Of a stretch of 8,104 nt of DNA, positions 1 to 7,240 are shown piece by piece. The translations under genes were made by a program, and so were the position numbers. Under the pieces are notes generated by a model. It ran no database searches and was not told where the DNA came from. It was given only the letters and a program-made list of their open reading frames with translations. Location: the NCBI GenBank assembly GCA_029939535.1, contig JAOZST010000174.1:1-8104 (forward strand), in the 5' to 3' direction. Source of the DNA: NBML01 sp029939535 (GTDB lineage Bacteria > Desulfobacterota > Desulfobacteria > Desulfobacterales > Desulfobacteraceae). Within the stretch, counting starts at the first letter, position 1; each line of letters starts with the position of its first letter.

Positions 1-1115
1 CCAATGTCAGGGGAACCATCCAGGCAGATATTTTAAAGGAAGACCAGGGCCAGAATACCTGCATTTTTTCCATTGAATTTGCCCTGAAAATGATGGGTGA
101 TATTCAGCAGTATTTTATTGATAATATGGTAAGAAATTTTTATTCAGTTTCCATTTCAGGATACCATATTGCCGAGGCTGGTGCCAATCCAATCACCCAA
201 CTGGCCTTGACCCTGTCCAATGGATTTACCTATGTGGAATATTATCTGTCCCGGGGTATGGATATTGACAGCTTTGCCCCTTCCCTGTCTTTTTTCTTTT
301 CCAATGGAATGGATCCCGAGTACACAGTGATCGGCAGGGTGGCAAGAAGGATATGGGCTGTTGCCATGAAGTATAAATATAAGGGAAATGAACAATCCCA
401 GAAACTTAAGTACCATATTCAGACCTCTGGCCGGTCCCTGCATTCCCAGGATATTCAGTTCAATGATATCAGGACTACCCTCCAGGGTTTGTGCGCAATT
501 TATGATAATTGCAACAGCCTTCATACCAATGCCTTTGACGAGGCCATTACCACGCCCTCGGCAGAATCTGTTCGACGGGCCCTGGCCATCCAGCTTATTA
601 TTAACCGGGAATGGGGGCTTGCCACCAATGAAAATCCACTCCAGGGAAGTTTTATTGTGGATGAGCTCACAGATCTTGTGGAAGAGGCAGTTCTCATTGA
701 GTTTGACAGGATAACGGAACGGGGCGGGGTCCTGGGTGCCATGGAAACAGGTTTCCAAAGGGGTAAAATCCAGGAAGAGTCCATGTACTACGAGCATTTG
801 AAACATAGCGGCAAACATCCCATTATCGGAGTCAATACCTTTGAGGACCCGGATGCTGATTATGCGGACATGGCCAATCACCTTGAGCTTTCCCGGGCCA
901 CCAATGATCAGAAAGATGCCCAGCTGGAAAGGCTGGAAAATTTTAAGCGTGCCCACAGCAGTGAATCAGAAAAGGCCCTTGAAGCTTTGAAGAAGACAGC
1001 CCTTACCGGGGAAAATCTCTTTGCCCAGCTCATGGAAACTGTGAAAACCTGTTCCCTGGGTGCCATTACCCATGCATTGTATGAGGTGGGTGGGAAATAT
1101 CGAAGGAATATGTAA
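1..1115 (+). CDS. icmF: Fused isobutyryl-CoA mutase (IcmF), C-terminal part, 5' truncated by window edge
   Basis: The reading frame is open from base 3 and ends at TAA 1113-1115, giving 370 residues; the start lies upstream of the window. IcmF uses adenosylcobalamin to interconvert isobutyryl-CoA and n-butyryl-CoA, and some members also act on isovaleryl-CoA/pivalyl-CoA. The visible part is the substrate-binding barrel and C-terminus. Motifs are SISGYHIAEAGA (nt 150-185), SFFFSNGMDPEY (nt 288-323), YHIQTSGRSLHSQD (His at nt 414-416, matching the conserved active-site His of methylmalonyl-CoA mutases), SLHTNAFDEA, and the ending VGGKYRRNM. FFFSNGMDPEY and the KYRRNM ending fit IcmF, where methylmalonyl-CoA mutase has a different sequence (FFxGIGMNF). 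Family members are about 1,080-1,100 residues, with a B12-binding domain and a G-protein chaperone domain at the N-terminus, so about two thirds is missing and the fusion itself is inferred. A thiolase follows after 90 nt. Substrate preference cannot be settled from this portion. Confidence 0.88.
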   Translation, partial: NVRGTIQADILKEDQGQNTCIFSIEFALKMMGDIQQYFIDNMVRNFYSVSISGYHIAEAGANPITQLALTLSNGFTYVEYYLSRGMDIDSFAPSLSFFFSNGMDPEYTVIGRVARRIWAVAMKYKYKGNEQSQKLKYHIQTSGRSLHSQDIQFNDIRTTLQGLCAIYDNCNSLHTNAFDEAITTPSAESVRRALAIQLIINREWGLATNENPLQGSFIVDELTDLVEEAVLIEFDRITERGGVLGAMETGFQRGKIQEESMYYEHLKHSGKHPIIGVNTFEDPDADYADMANHLELSRATNDQKDAQLERLENFKRAHSSESEKALEALKKTALTGENLFAQLMETVKTCSLGAITHALYEVGGKYRRNM

Positions 1116-1178
1116 AAGCAGCTGGAAAAGCGAGAAAAGCTGGAGCAGCGGGAAAAGCTGGAGCAGCTGGAAAAGAGA
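1116..1178 (+). repeat. Imperfect 18-nt tandem repeat directly after the icmF stop, coding-like in frame
   Basis: Two 18-nt units lie at 1140-1157 and 1158-1175 (ctggagcagcgggaaaag and ctggagcagctggaaaag), differing at one base. They are preceded by partial copies at 1119-1130 (cagctggaaaag) and 1131-1139 (cgagaaaag). The array begins immediately after the icmF TAA and remains in the same frame for 21 codons to a second TAA at 1179-1181. Read that way it would give only K, Q, L, E and R, in an EKLEQ-type pattern typical of a charged helix. It occupies most of the 90-nt gap before the thiolase gene. It is either a simple-sequence expansion or a remnant or optional tail of the upstream protein; no function is shown. 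Confidence 0.85.
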
Positions 1179-1205
1179 TAACAATTTATGTGAGGAGATG
1201 AACAT

Positions 1206-2381
1206 ATGAATAAAGCAGTCATTGTCAGTGCAACAAGAACACCCCTGGGCAGTTTTGGCGGGACATTGAGTAAAATAGGTGCCACCGATCTCGGGGCCCA
1301 TGTGATTAAGGAAGCCATAAAACGGGCCAATATAGATGAAAAAGAAATAGATGAATGTATCATGGGAATAGTCTTGCCCTGCGGGTATGGGCAGAACCCG
1401 GGAAAGCAGGCTGCTGTTAAAGCCAGTCTTCCCTGGGAAGTGGAAGCCATTACCATTAACAAGGTTTGCGGTTCTTCCCTAAAGGCAGTGATGCTGGCAG
1501 CACAGGCTATTCAATGTGGGGATGCCAACGTGGTGGTGGCCGGTGGCATGGAAAATATGAGTATGGCCCCCTATTATATGGATAAGGCCCGGTGGGGCCA
1601 TCGTATGGGGCCGGGTAGAATCGAGGATCATATGATCCATGACGGACTCTGGGACATTGTTAATGATTTTCACATGGGTATGTCCAACGAGCTTTGTTCT
1701 GAACGCTGGGAAGTAACAAGAGAGGACCAGGACAGGTTTGCGGCCCAGTCCTATGCAAGGGCAAATGCCTCAGTGGTTTCCGGCCGGTTCAGGGATGAGA
1801 TTGTGCCTGTTGAAGTGCCCCAGAGAAAAGGTGACCCAAAGATATTTGATACAGATGAATGTCCCCAGGAGTCCAGTTATGAGTTTTTGTCCAAAATGAG
1901 ACCGGCCTTTAAAAAGGGCGGGGTTGGAACTGCTGGAAATGCTTCCATTATTTCCGATGGTGCCTCAGCTCTGGTGGTAATGAGCGAGCAAAAAGCCAAA
2001 GAGCTTGGATGCACAATCATGGCTGAAATCGGTGCCCAGGCCTCCCATGGCATTGATATGAAATACGTTTTAATGGCTCCCATTTATGCCATTCCCAAGG
2101 TGCTGAAAAAACAGGGCCTTTCCATTTCAGATATTGATCTATTTGAGATCAACGAGGCCTTTGCAGGTTCATCCACGGGCATTAACAAGGTCCTGGAACT
2201 TGATCCTGAAAAAGTAAACGTCAACGGCGGCAGTGTCGCCCTGGGCCATCCCATTGGCGGATCAGGCGCCAGGGTGCTTACCACCTTGCTCCATGAAATG
2301 GAAAAGCGTGACTTGAATACAGGGCTTGCATCCCTGTGCCTGGGCGGTGGAGAAGCAGTGGCCCTGATCGTTAACCGGTAA
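1206..2381 (+). CDS. Acetyl-CoA C-acetyltransferase (degradative-type thiolase)
   Basis: A 391-residue cytoplasmic thiolase that cleaves acetoacetyl-CoA with CoA to two acetyl-CoA, or runs in reverse as a condensation. All hallmarks are present: nucleophilic Cys88 in KVCGSS, GGMENMS near residue 113, Asn316 in NEAFA, His348 in GHPIGGSGAR and the acid/base Cys378 in CLGGGEA. These spacings match the well-studied bacterial acetoacetyl-CoA thiolases, as does the length. The ATG at 1206 is preceded by TGAGGAG (1191-1197) with an 8-nt spacer, and the N-terminus MNKAVIVSATRTP is the usual family start. It sits between the mutase and 3-hydroxybutyryl-CoA dehydrogenase genes, which points to the last step of C4 acyl-CoA oxidation. 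A biosynthetic role, or use of a branched 3-ketoacyl-CoA, cannot be excluded. The symbol atoB or phaA would be a guess, so none is given. Confidence 0.93.
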   Translation: MNKAVIVSATRTPLGSFGGTLSKIGATDLGAHVIKEAIKRANIDEKEIDECIMGIVLPCGYGQNPGKQAAVKASLPWEVEAITINKVCGSSLKAVMLAAQAIQCGDANVVVAGGMENMSMAPYYMDKARWGHRMGPGRIEDHMIHDGLWDIVNDFHMGMSNELCSERWEVTREDQDRFAAQSYARANASVVSGRFRDEIVPVEVPQRKGDPKIFDTDECPQESSYEFLSKMRPAFKKGGVGTAGNASIISDGASALVVMSEQKAKELGCTIMAEIGAQASHGIDMKYVLMAPIYAIPKVLKKQGLSISDIDLFEINEAFAGSSTGINKVLELDPEKVNVNGGSVALGHPIGGSGARVLTTLLHEMEKRDLNTGLASLCLGGGEAVALIVNR

Positions 2382-2439
2382 GTATATAAACATAAAATTG
2401 TCTAAATTATACATATGAGTATGGAATAAGGAGAAAAAA

Positions 2440-3291
2440 ATGGGCGTAGAAAAATTTGGTGTAATTGGTTCAGGGCAGATGGGAAATGGAATTGCCCAGG
2501 TGGCGGCAGCCAGTGGACTTAGGGTTTTGATGAGTGATATAAAAAAAGAATTTTGTGAAAAGGGCGTGGCAAACATTGCCAAAAACCTGGACCGGATGGT
2601 TTCCAAGGGCAAACTGGATGAAGAAGGAAAAGCAGCAATCCTGGGCAGGATTGAAACCACCACTGAACTTTCCGATATGGAATCCGTTGATTTCGTTGTG
2701 GAGGCTGCCGTGGAGAGGGAAGATCTGAAATTTAACATTTTTGAGGATCTGGACAAAATTTGCGCGCCCCATGTGGTTTTGTCCACCAATACCTCATCCA
2801 TCCCCATTGGCAGGATTGCAGCCAGAACATCCAGGCCGGACAAGGTAATCGGCATGCATTTCATGAATCCAGTGCCTGTGATGAAACTGGTGGAGGTGAT
2901 CAGAGGTCTTGCCACGTCCCAGGAAACTTTTGATCTGACCTGGGAGCTGTGTGAAAAATTTGGGAAAACCCCGGCCGAGGCCAATGATTTCCCAGGGTTT
3001 ATCGCCAATAGAATTCTCATGCCCATGATCAATGAGGCTGTTTTCTGCCTCTACCAGAGTGTGGGAAAACCAGAGGATATTGACACGGTCATGAAACTGG
3101 GCATGAACCATCCCATGGGCCCCCTTGCCCTGGCAGACCTCATAGGTCTGGATACCTGCCTTGCCATAATGGAAACCCTGTATGACGGTTTCAAGGATTC
3201 CAAGTACAGGGCCTGTCCTTTGCTTAGAAAATATGTGGAAGCTGGATGGCTTGGTAGAAAAACTGGAAAAGGGTTTTATGACTATAGTTGA
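2440..3291 (+). CDS. hbd: 3-hydroxybutyryl-CoA dehydrogenase
   Basis: A 283-residue soluble NAD(P)-dependent dehydrogenase converting (S)-3-hydroxybutyryl-CoA to acetoacetyl-CoA or the reverse. An N-terminal Rossmann fold carries GSGQMG (residues 10-15), with acidic Asp33 at the end of the second strand, which favours NAD(H). The catalytic set is recognisable: Ser119 in STNTSS, His140 in GMHFMNPVPVMKLVEV, Glu152 and Asn190 in GFIANR. The C-terminal helical dimerisation domain includes MGPLALADLIGLD and ends GWLGRKTGKGFYDY, the standard family ending. Length is normal for single-function Hbd/PaaH enzymes. The ATG is preceded by AAGGAG (2428-2433) with a 6-nt spacer. The gene lies 58 nt after the thiolase, in an AT-rich gap. 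Its product is the substrate of that thiolase. The last 14 nt overlap the next gene. Confidence 0.93.
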   Translation: MGVEKFGVIGSGQMGNGIAQVAAASGLRVLMSDIKKEFCEKGVANIAKNLDRMVSKGKLDEEGKAAILGRIETTTELSDMESVDFVVEAAVEREDLKFNIFEDLDKICAPHVVLSTNTSSIPIGRIAARTSRPDKVIGMHFMNPVPVMKLVEVIRGLATSQETFDLTWELCEKFGKTPAEANDFPGFIANRILMPMINEAVFCLYQSVGKPEDIDTVMKLGMNHPMGPLALADLIGLDTCLAIMETLYDGFKDSKYRACPLLRKYVEAGWLGRKTGKGFYDYS

Positions 3292-4504
3292 TTCGGGCAG
3301 CCAGTATACCCGGTATACCCGGTTTTTTAGTCTTTCAGAGCTTGATGCAAGAATTCAGGGCCTTCAGAAAATTCTGGAAAACCAGGATGTTGACGGGGTC
3401 CTGATTGTTCAAAGGGCAGATCTGTTTTATTATGCCGGTACCACCCAGCAGGCATGGCTCTATGTCCCTGTCCAGGGAACTCCTGTTCTCATGGTTTTTA
3501 AGGATTTTAAACGGGCTGCCCAGGAGTCCGGTCTTGACCAGATTCTTGCCCTGATCAGCCCCAAAAAAATTCCAGACACATTGGAGGGCCTGGGTATAAC
3601 TCTTCCAGGCCGCCTTGGGCTGGAGCTGGATGTAATGCCTGCCAATCAATATTTCATGTTTCAGGATATATTTGCTGAAACCGTTATTGTTGATATCTCC
3701 AGTCAGATCCGTCTCCAGAGGGCTGTTAAATCAGAGTTTGAAATTAATTGTGTGAGACAGGCCTCTGTACTGGCAGACCAGGTGGCAGCCAGGGTACCGG
3801 ATCTGCTCAGGGTCGGCATGACGGAAATCGAGCTGGCCGGAATGCTGGAGGCCCATGCCAGGAAACTGGGGCACCAGGGATTGATCCGCATGCGCCTCTG
3901 GGATAATTATCTTTTTTACGGCCATATCATGTGCGGACCAGGGGCTGCTGTTCCCGGATCATTTGCCTCTCCCACCAGCGGGTTAGGGCTTAATCCTAAT
4001 ATAGCCCAGGGCCCTGGGTTTTCACCTATTAAACCCAATGAACCAATTCTTGTGGACTATGTATTTTCCCTTAACGGATATTTAAGTGACCATACAAGGA
4101 TTTTTTCCCTGGGAGAAGTGTCCGGGGAATTGTACAAGGCCCATGAAGTCATGGTGGAGATCCAGGAAATAGTTAAAAAAGCAGCAATGCCCGGTGCGGT
4201 TACAGGGGATATTTATGAAACCATGATTACCATGGCAAAAGAAAAAGGATACAAAGAGTTTTTCATGGGGGCCTCGGAGCCGAAAATACGCTTTGCCGGC
4301 CATGGTCTGGGCATTGAACTGGATGAGTTTCCCTTTATTGCCCAGGGCCAGACCCTTGCCCTGGAAAAAAATATGCTCATTGCCCTGGAGCCCAAGGCAG
4401 TTATACCTGGAAAAGGGGTAGTGGGCATTGAGAATACCTTGTTAGTCACAGACAACGGGCTTGAATCCCTGACTAAATATCCAGATTCCATTACATCGGT
4501 ATAG
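3278..4504 (+). CDS. M24-family protein (Xaa-Pro aminopeptidase/prolidase/creatinase-like)
   Basis: A 408-residue cytoplasmic protein with a creatinase-type N-terminal domain (about residues 15-145, including ADLFYYAGTTQQ) and a pita-bread M24 domain (about 155-395). All five expected metal ligands are present: Asp260 (VDY), Asp271 (SDHTR), His342 (GHGLGIELDEFP), Glu371 (ALEPK) and Glu385 (GIENT), so a dinuclear metal site is likely. The Pro-His motif that supplies a second active-site His in many prolidases is not evident; that stretch reads GPGAAVPGSFASPTSG. Peptidase activity is therefore less certain than the fold. The frame is open from an ATG at 3182, but that would bury over 100 nt in hbd. 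ATG 3278 follows AAAAGGG (3267-3273) closely and gives a 14-nt overlap with the hbd stop, which suggests translational coupling. Its physiological substrate and link to acyl-CoA metabolism are unknown. Confidence 0.85.
   Translation: MTIVDSGSQYTRYTRFFSLSELDARIQGLQKILENQDVDGVLIVQRADLFYYAGTTQQAWLYVPVQGTPVLMVFKDFKRAAQESGLDQILALISPKKIPDTLEGLGITLPGRLGLELDVMPANQYFMFQDIFAETVIVDISSQIRLQRAVKSEFEINCVRQASVLADQVAARVPDLLRVGMTEIELAGMLEAHARKLGHQGLIRMRLWDNYLFYGHIMCGPGAAVPGSFASPTSGLGLNPNIAQGPGFSPIKPNEPILVDYVFSLNGYLSDHTRIFSLGEVSGELYKAHEVMVEIQEIVKKAAMPGAVTGDIYETMITMAKEKGYKEFFMGASEPKIRFAGHGLGIELDEFPFIAQGQTLALEKNMLIALEPKAVIPGKGVVGIENTLLVTDNGLESLTKYPDSITSV
3304..3328 (+). other. Terminator-like hairpin plus T6 run inside the 5' end of the M24 gene
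   Basis: A 9-nt tandem repeat (tatacccgg at 3305-3313 and 3314-3322) is followed by six T (3323-3328). It can fold as GTATAC/GTATAC around a 3-nt loop (3304-3318) or as CCGG/CCGG around a 5-nt loop (3310-3322) leading directly into the T run. The element lies 13 nt after the hbd stop codon and within the coding sequence of the next gene (encoding YTRYTRFF). The stem next to the T run is only 4 bp, so termination would be weak at best. It may simply be a coding duplication. Confidence 0.3.
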
Positions 4505-4546
4505 GACCTGTTTGAGTAAAAATTAAAAAAAGTAAATACCTGGAAC

Positions 4547-6271
4547 CTAGTAGGAAACCACCTGGTTTCTGCCTTTGTCTTTGGCCTTGTAAAGAGCTTT
4601 GTCGGCTCTGATTGTGAATTCGTCAGTCCCTTCTTTTTCAATATATTTTGTAATACCAAAACTGCAGGTGATTTTGGAATCTATTGAAAACGTATGTTGT
4701 TCAATGCGTTTTCGAATTTTTTCAGCAAGCACAAAAGAGGATTCTTCATCATTTTCAGGAACAAGGATTACAAACTCTTCACCTCCCCACCGGGCAAGAA
4801 TATCAGAAGATCGGATACTGGTCGCACATAAGTGGGACAGATCTTTAAGTATCTCATCTCCGGAAACATGCCCAAAGGTATCGTTTATCCGTTTAAATTT
4901 ATCAATATCAAAAATAATGAGGGTAAGTGCAGAACCATATCTTTGGCAACGGTGAATTTCCCTTTTAAGGCATTCATTAAAATATCCTCGATTGTATAAT
5001 TTAGTTAATGGATCAGTTGTAGCCTGAACCTTTAAAATTTTATTTACCCGTTCCAACTCTTTTTGATGTTCCTTCTGGGCGTTTTTATATCCCTCAAAAA
5101 TAGCATAGATTCCCTTGGAAAATAGATAGCTGATACAAAGAAAAATAAGGCAGGTGAGAATTAGAAAATAAACCAGAAAACGGATAGTCTTTTGTACCTG
5201 TTCCCGCAGGTTTAACTGCAATTTAGCAACCCGTTGGTCCAGTTGGTCAAGATAAGTCCCTTTTGCCACAATCCAATTCCATTCAGGGTAATATTTAAAA
5301 TAACTCAGCTTGGCAAAGATTCCGTCTGAACCTGGTTTTTTATACCAATAGGTGACAAAGGCCTCCCCTTTTTCTTTTATCCCCCTGAGCATTTCCCTGC
5401 GGAACATCTTGCCTTTGGCATCTTTCAGGTCGTCGGAAATTTTTTTACCAACAAGATCCAGGCGATTGGGATTTACCAGCATGGTGGCAAATCCATCCCC
5501 TCCGTTCATATCATGGAGCTGATAGATAAATATATATTCCGGAGACCTAAGATCAACCTTTTTGTTGTTAAGGCTACGGACAATGGTTTGTTTTGTTATT
5601 TCATTAAAATCATCCAGATATTCGCCAGTGCCTATAATCCAGTCAAACGGTTGAAAATACTTGATATAGGAAGTTTTTGAAAAAAGTTTTTCGCCCTCGA
5701 TTCCAGGTTTTGGCCATTGATATTGAATAGCACCTTCACCCCGGTTCCTGGCTATATAGATCATTTTTTGAAATAGATCTTTTCTGTCCTGGAAAGGGGT
5801 TATATTGACATTGGTTCCTTCCCTGGAGGGATCAGGCGGATAGAGTATGTAAGCTCCATCCATGGAACGGATAAAATAATATCCTCTGCCATCATTGAAT
5901 CTGACAGATCGTAAAGCCTCTGAGATAATGGATATTATTTCTTCAGGTTTTTTGGTTCCATAGTATTTCTGGTAGAGATTTTCTGTTATGGCATGGGCTT
6001 CGTAAACCCTTTTTTGAATGGCAATGTTTAGATCCTGTTCCGAGTAGTACAGCCGGGAATTCATTCTACTTATCTGGGATAAAACTTCTGATTTGAGTCG
6101 ATCTTTCTGAATGTCAGTATAGTTTTTTTCAACCCCTTTTAAATCTTTTTGAAATTGTTTGTATTTATCACGAATAAAGACTCCGCCAAGAATCGTTATA
6201 AGGAGAATAACAATAAGTAATGAACTGATAAAACTGATTTTACCGATGTTTTCTTCTTTAATAAAAGACAT
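4547..6271 (-). CDS. Membrane-bound diguanylate cyclase with tandem Cache sensor domains
   Basis: A 574-residue inner-membrane signalling enzyme predicted to make cyclic-di-GMP from two GTP. Layout: membrane segment about 11-33; extracytoplasmic region 34-363; second membrane segment about 364-386; short charged helix 395-415; GGDEF domain about 418-574. The sensor contains two similar Cache units, each ending in a W-I-x3-G-x-Y-L-D motif (211-220 WIIGTGEYLD and 333-342 WIVAKGTYLD), so it probably binds a small periplasmic ligand. The cyclase domain begins DPLTKLYNR and has FDIDKFKRIND, the active-site GGEEF (496-500) and an intact inhibitory RxxD site (RSSD 487-490) five residues upstream, implying product feedback inhibition. 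No EAL domain is present. The ATG has an AAGG (6279-6282, complement) 7 nt upstream. It lies 40 nt downstream of the Usp-receiver gene on the same strand and converges with the M24 gene. The ligand is not predictable. Confidence 0.92.
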   Translation of the reverse strand: MSFIKEENIGKISFISSLLIVILLITILGGVFIRDKYKQFQKDLKGVEKNYTDIQKDRLKSEVLSQISRMNSRLYYSEQDLNIAIQKRVYEAHAITENLYQKYYGTKKPEEIISIISEALRSVRFNDGRGYYFIRSMDGAYILYPPDPSREGTNVNITPFQDRKDLFQKMIYIARNRGEGAIQYQWPKPGIEGEKLFSKTSYIKYFQPFDWIIGTGEYLDDFNEITKQTIVRSLNNKKVDLRSPEYIFIYQLHDMNGGDGFATMLVNPNRLDLVGKKISDDLKDAKGKMFRREMLRGIKEKGEAFVTYWYKKPGSDGIFAKLSYFKYYPEWNWIVAKGTYLDQLDQRVAKLQLNLREQVQKTIRFLVYFLILTCLIFLCISYLFSKGIYAIFEGYKNAQKEHQKELERVNKILKVQATTDPLTKLYNRGYFNECLKREIHRCQRYGSALTLIIFDIDKFKRINDTFGHVSGDEILKDLSHLCATSIRSSDILARWGGEEFVILVPENDEESSFVLAEKIRKRIEQHTFSIDSKITCSFGITKYIEKEGTDEFTIRADKALYKAKDKGRNQVVSY

Positions 6272-6311
6272 GAAACAGCCTTACAATGAATAGAAAAGCT
6301 ATTTTCAAAGA

Positions 6312-7214
6312 TTATTTGCCGTACTTGTCATCAAAGGTGTTCCAGAAAGAACGGTCCTTATCCCGCCAGCCTTTGCCAAATGATTTATCAAAGAAGGGTT
6401 TAAGGGTAGAAAACCAGGATCCATATCCCTGTTTGCCTTCTATTCTGGTCCGTATGACGTCGGCGGCATGGGTGGAAATATTTGCCAGTTCATCCTTGGG
6501 AATATAGGAATCAGCACCTTTTTGAATGGATTCCTTGAGATTTTCCGGTGTGAGTGCATGGGCGGTAAGCATGAGGGCTGGAACCTCTTTTTCGCTGGCA
6601 AGTTTGAGGATATCATATCCGCTTACTCCCATGATATCAAGGATAGCCAGATCATACTTGTTGTTTTCAAGAAGTTTTTTGGCTGTTTCAAAGGAGTTGG
6701 CAGTTTCCAGAGTGCACATGTCCAGCAACTCTTCAATGGTCTCAAGAATATCTGGTTCATCATCCACTACCAGAATTTTTCGGTCTTTTAAAAGGTCTTC
6801 GGGTAAAATGGTGTTAATTTCAAACCGGACCGTGGTTACAGGGCAGGGGGCCTTTAAAATTACATATCTTGCTGTGGAACCAAGAATGGCTTTCTGGGCC
6901 CTTGAGGTTTTTTTGATACCCAGAAATATATGATCTATATCATTTTCTTCGGCAAATTTTACCAGGTCTTCACCAGCAGAAAGTCCCCTGACACTCTGCT
7001 GGGCTTCACACTGAATGCCTGAGTTCTCCAGTAGTTGCCGGGCAAATTCAAGGCCTTCTTCTGCCTGGGCTATTTCTGCCTGGGTTTCTGAAGTGCCTCC
7101 TTCCATTGATGTGACCACATAGACAAAGGCAGAGTGTATACCTGCCATATCCCTTGCAAGTGATAAAGAGATTCTGCCGACTTCTCCACCATTATATCCA
7201 ACCAGTATTTTCAT
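6312..7214 (-). CDS. Universal stress protein (UspA) domain fused to a response-regulator receiver domain
   Basis: A 300-residue soluble protein. Residues 1-130 form a Usp fold: MKILVGYNGG at the start and a C-terminal nucleotide-loop-like stretch (G99 to S113) ending LGST. The canonical G-2x-G-9x-G-S/T pattern keeps its length, but the second Gly is Lys102, so ATP binding may be altered. Residues about 145-258 form a receiver domain with acidic pair Asp151-Asp152 (VVDDEPD), phosphoacceptor Asp193 (ILDIMG), Thr218 (MLTAHA) and Lys240 (YIPKDE), all intact. There is no DNA-binding or enzymatic output domain, only a roughly 40-residue aromatic and basic tail (YGSWFSTLKPFFDKSFGKGW). It likely receives a phosphoryl group from an unseen kinase and acts through protein contact. 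AGGAG (7221-7225, complement) sits 6 nt before the ATG. The diguanylate cyclase gene follows after 40 nt, suggesting co-transcription and a shared pathway. The partner is inferred, not shown. Confidence 0.88.
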   Translation of the reverse strand: MKILVGYNGGEVGRISLSLARDMAGIHSAFVYVVTSMEGGTSETQAEIAQAEEGLEFARQLLENSGIQCEAQQSVRGLSAGEDLVKFAEENDIDHIFLGIKKTSRAQKAILGSTARYVILKAPCPVTTVRFEINTILPEDLLKDRKILVVDDEPDILETIEELLDMCTLETANSFETAKKLLENNKYDLAILDIMGVSGYDILKLASEKEVPALMLTAHALTPENLKESIQKGADSYIPKDELANISTHAADVIRTRIEGKQGYGSWFSTLKPFFDKSFGKGWRDKDRSFWNTFDDKYGK

Positions 7215-7240
7215 TTTGAACTCCTAAATTTTGTGGTCCA

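Noticed and set aside
156..956. A 266-codon open frame on the - strand opposite icmF
   Set aside because: It is antisense to a clearly conserved mutase, its translation shows no recognisable domain, and it matches the pattern of a shadow frame.
2415..2429. Four-codon leader peptide (ATG to TAA) ending in the hbd ribosome site
   Set aside because: It is too short to distinguish from chance in an AT-rich gap and has no ribosome site of its own.
2262..3032. A 256-codon open frame on the - strand opposite thiolase and hbd
   Set aside because: It overlaps two well-supported genes and has a serine/leucine-rich antisense composition with no known motif.
3182..3277. Upstream ATG extending the M24 protein by 32 residues
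   Set aside because: The extension lies inside the conserved hbd C-terminus and resembles no M24 N-terminus; ATG 3278 gives a normal coupled overlap.
4554..4569. Hairpin GAAACC-ACCT-GGTTTC near the convergent gene ends as a terminator
   Set aside because: It lies inside the last codons of the diguanylate cyclase gene and has no adjacent T run on either strand; the nearest run (about 4524-4530) is over 20 nt away.
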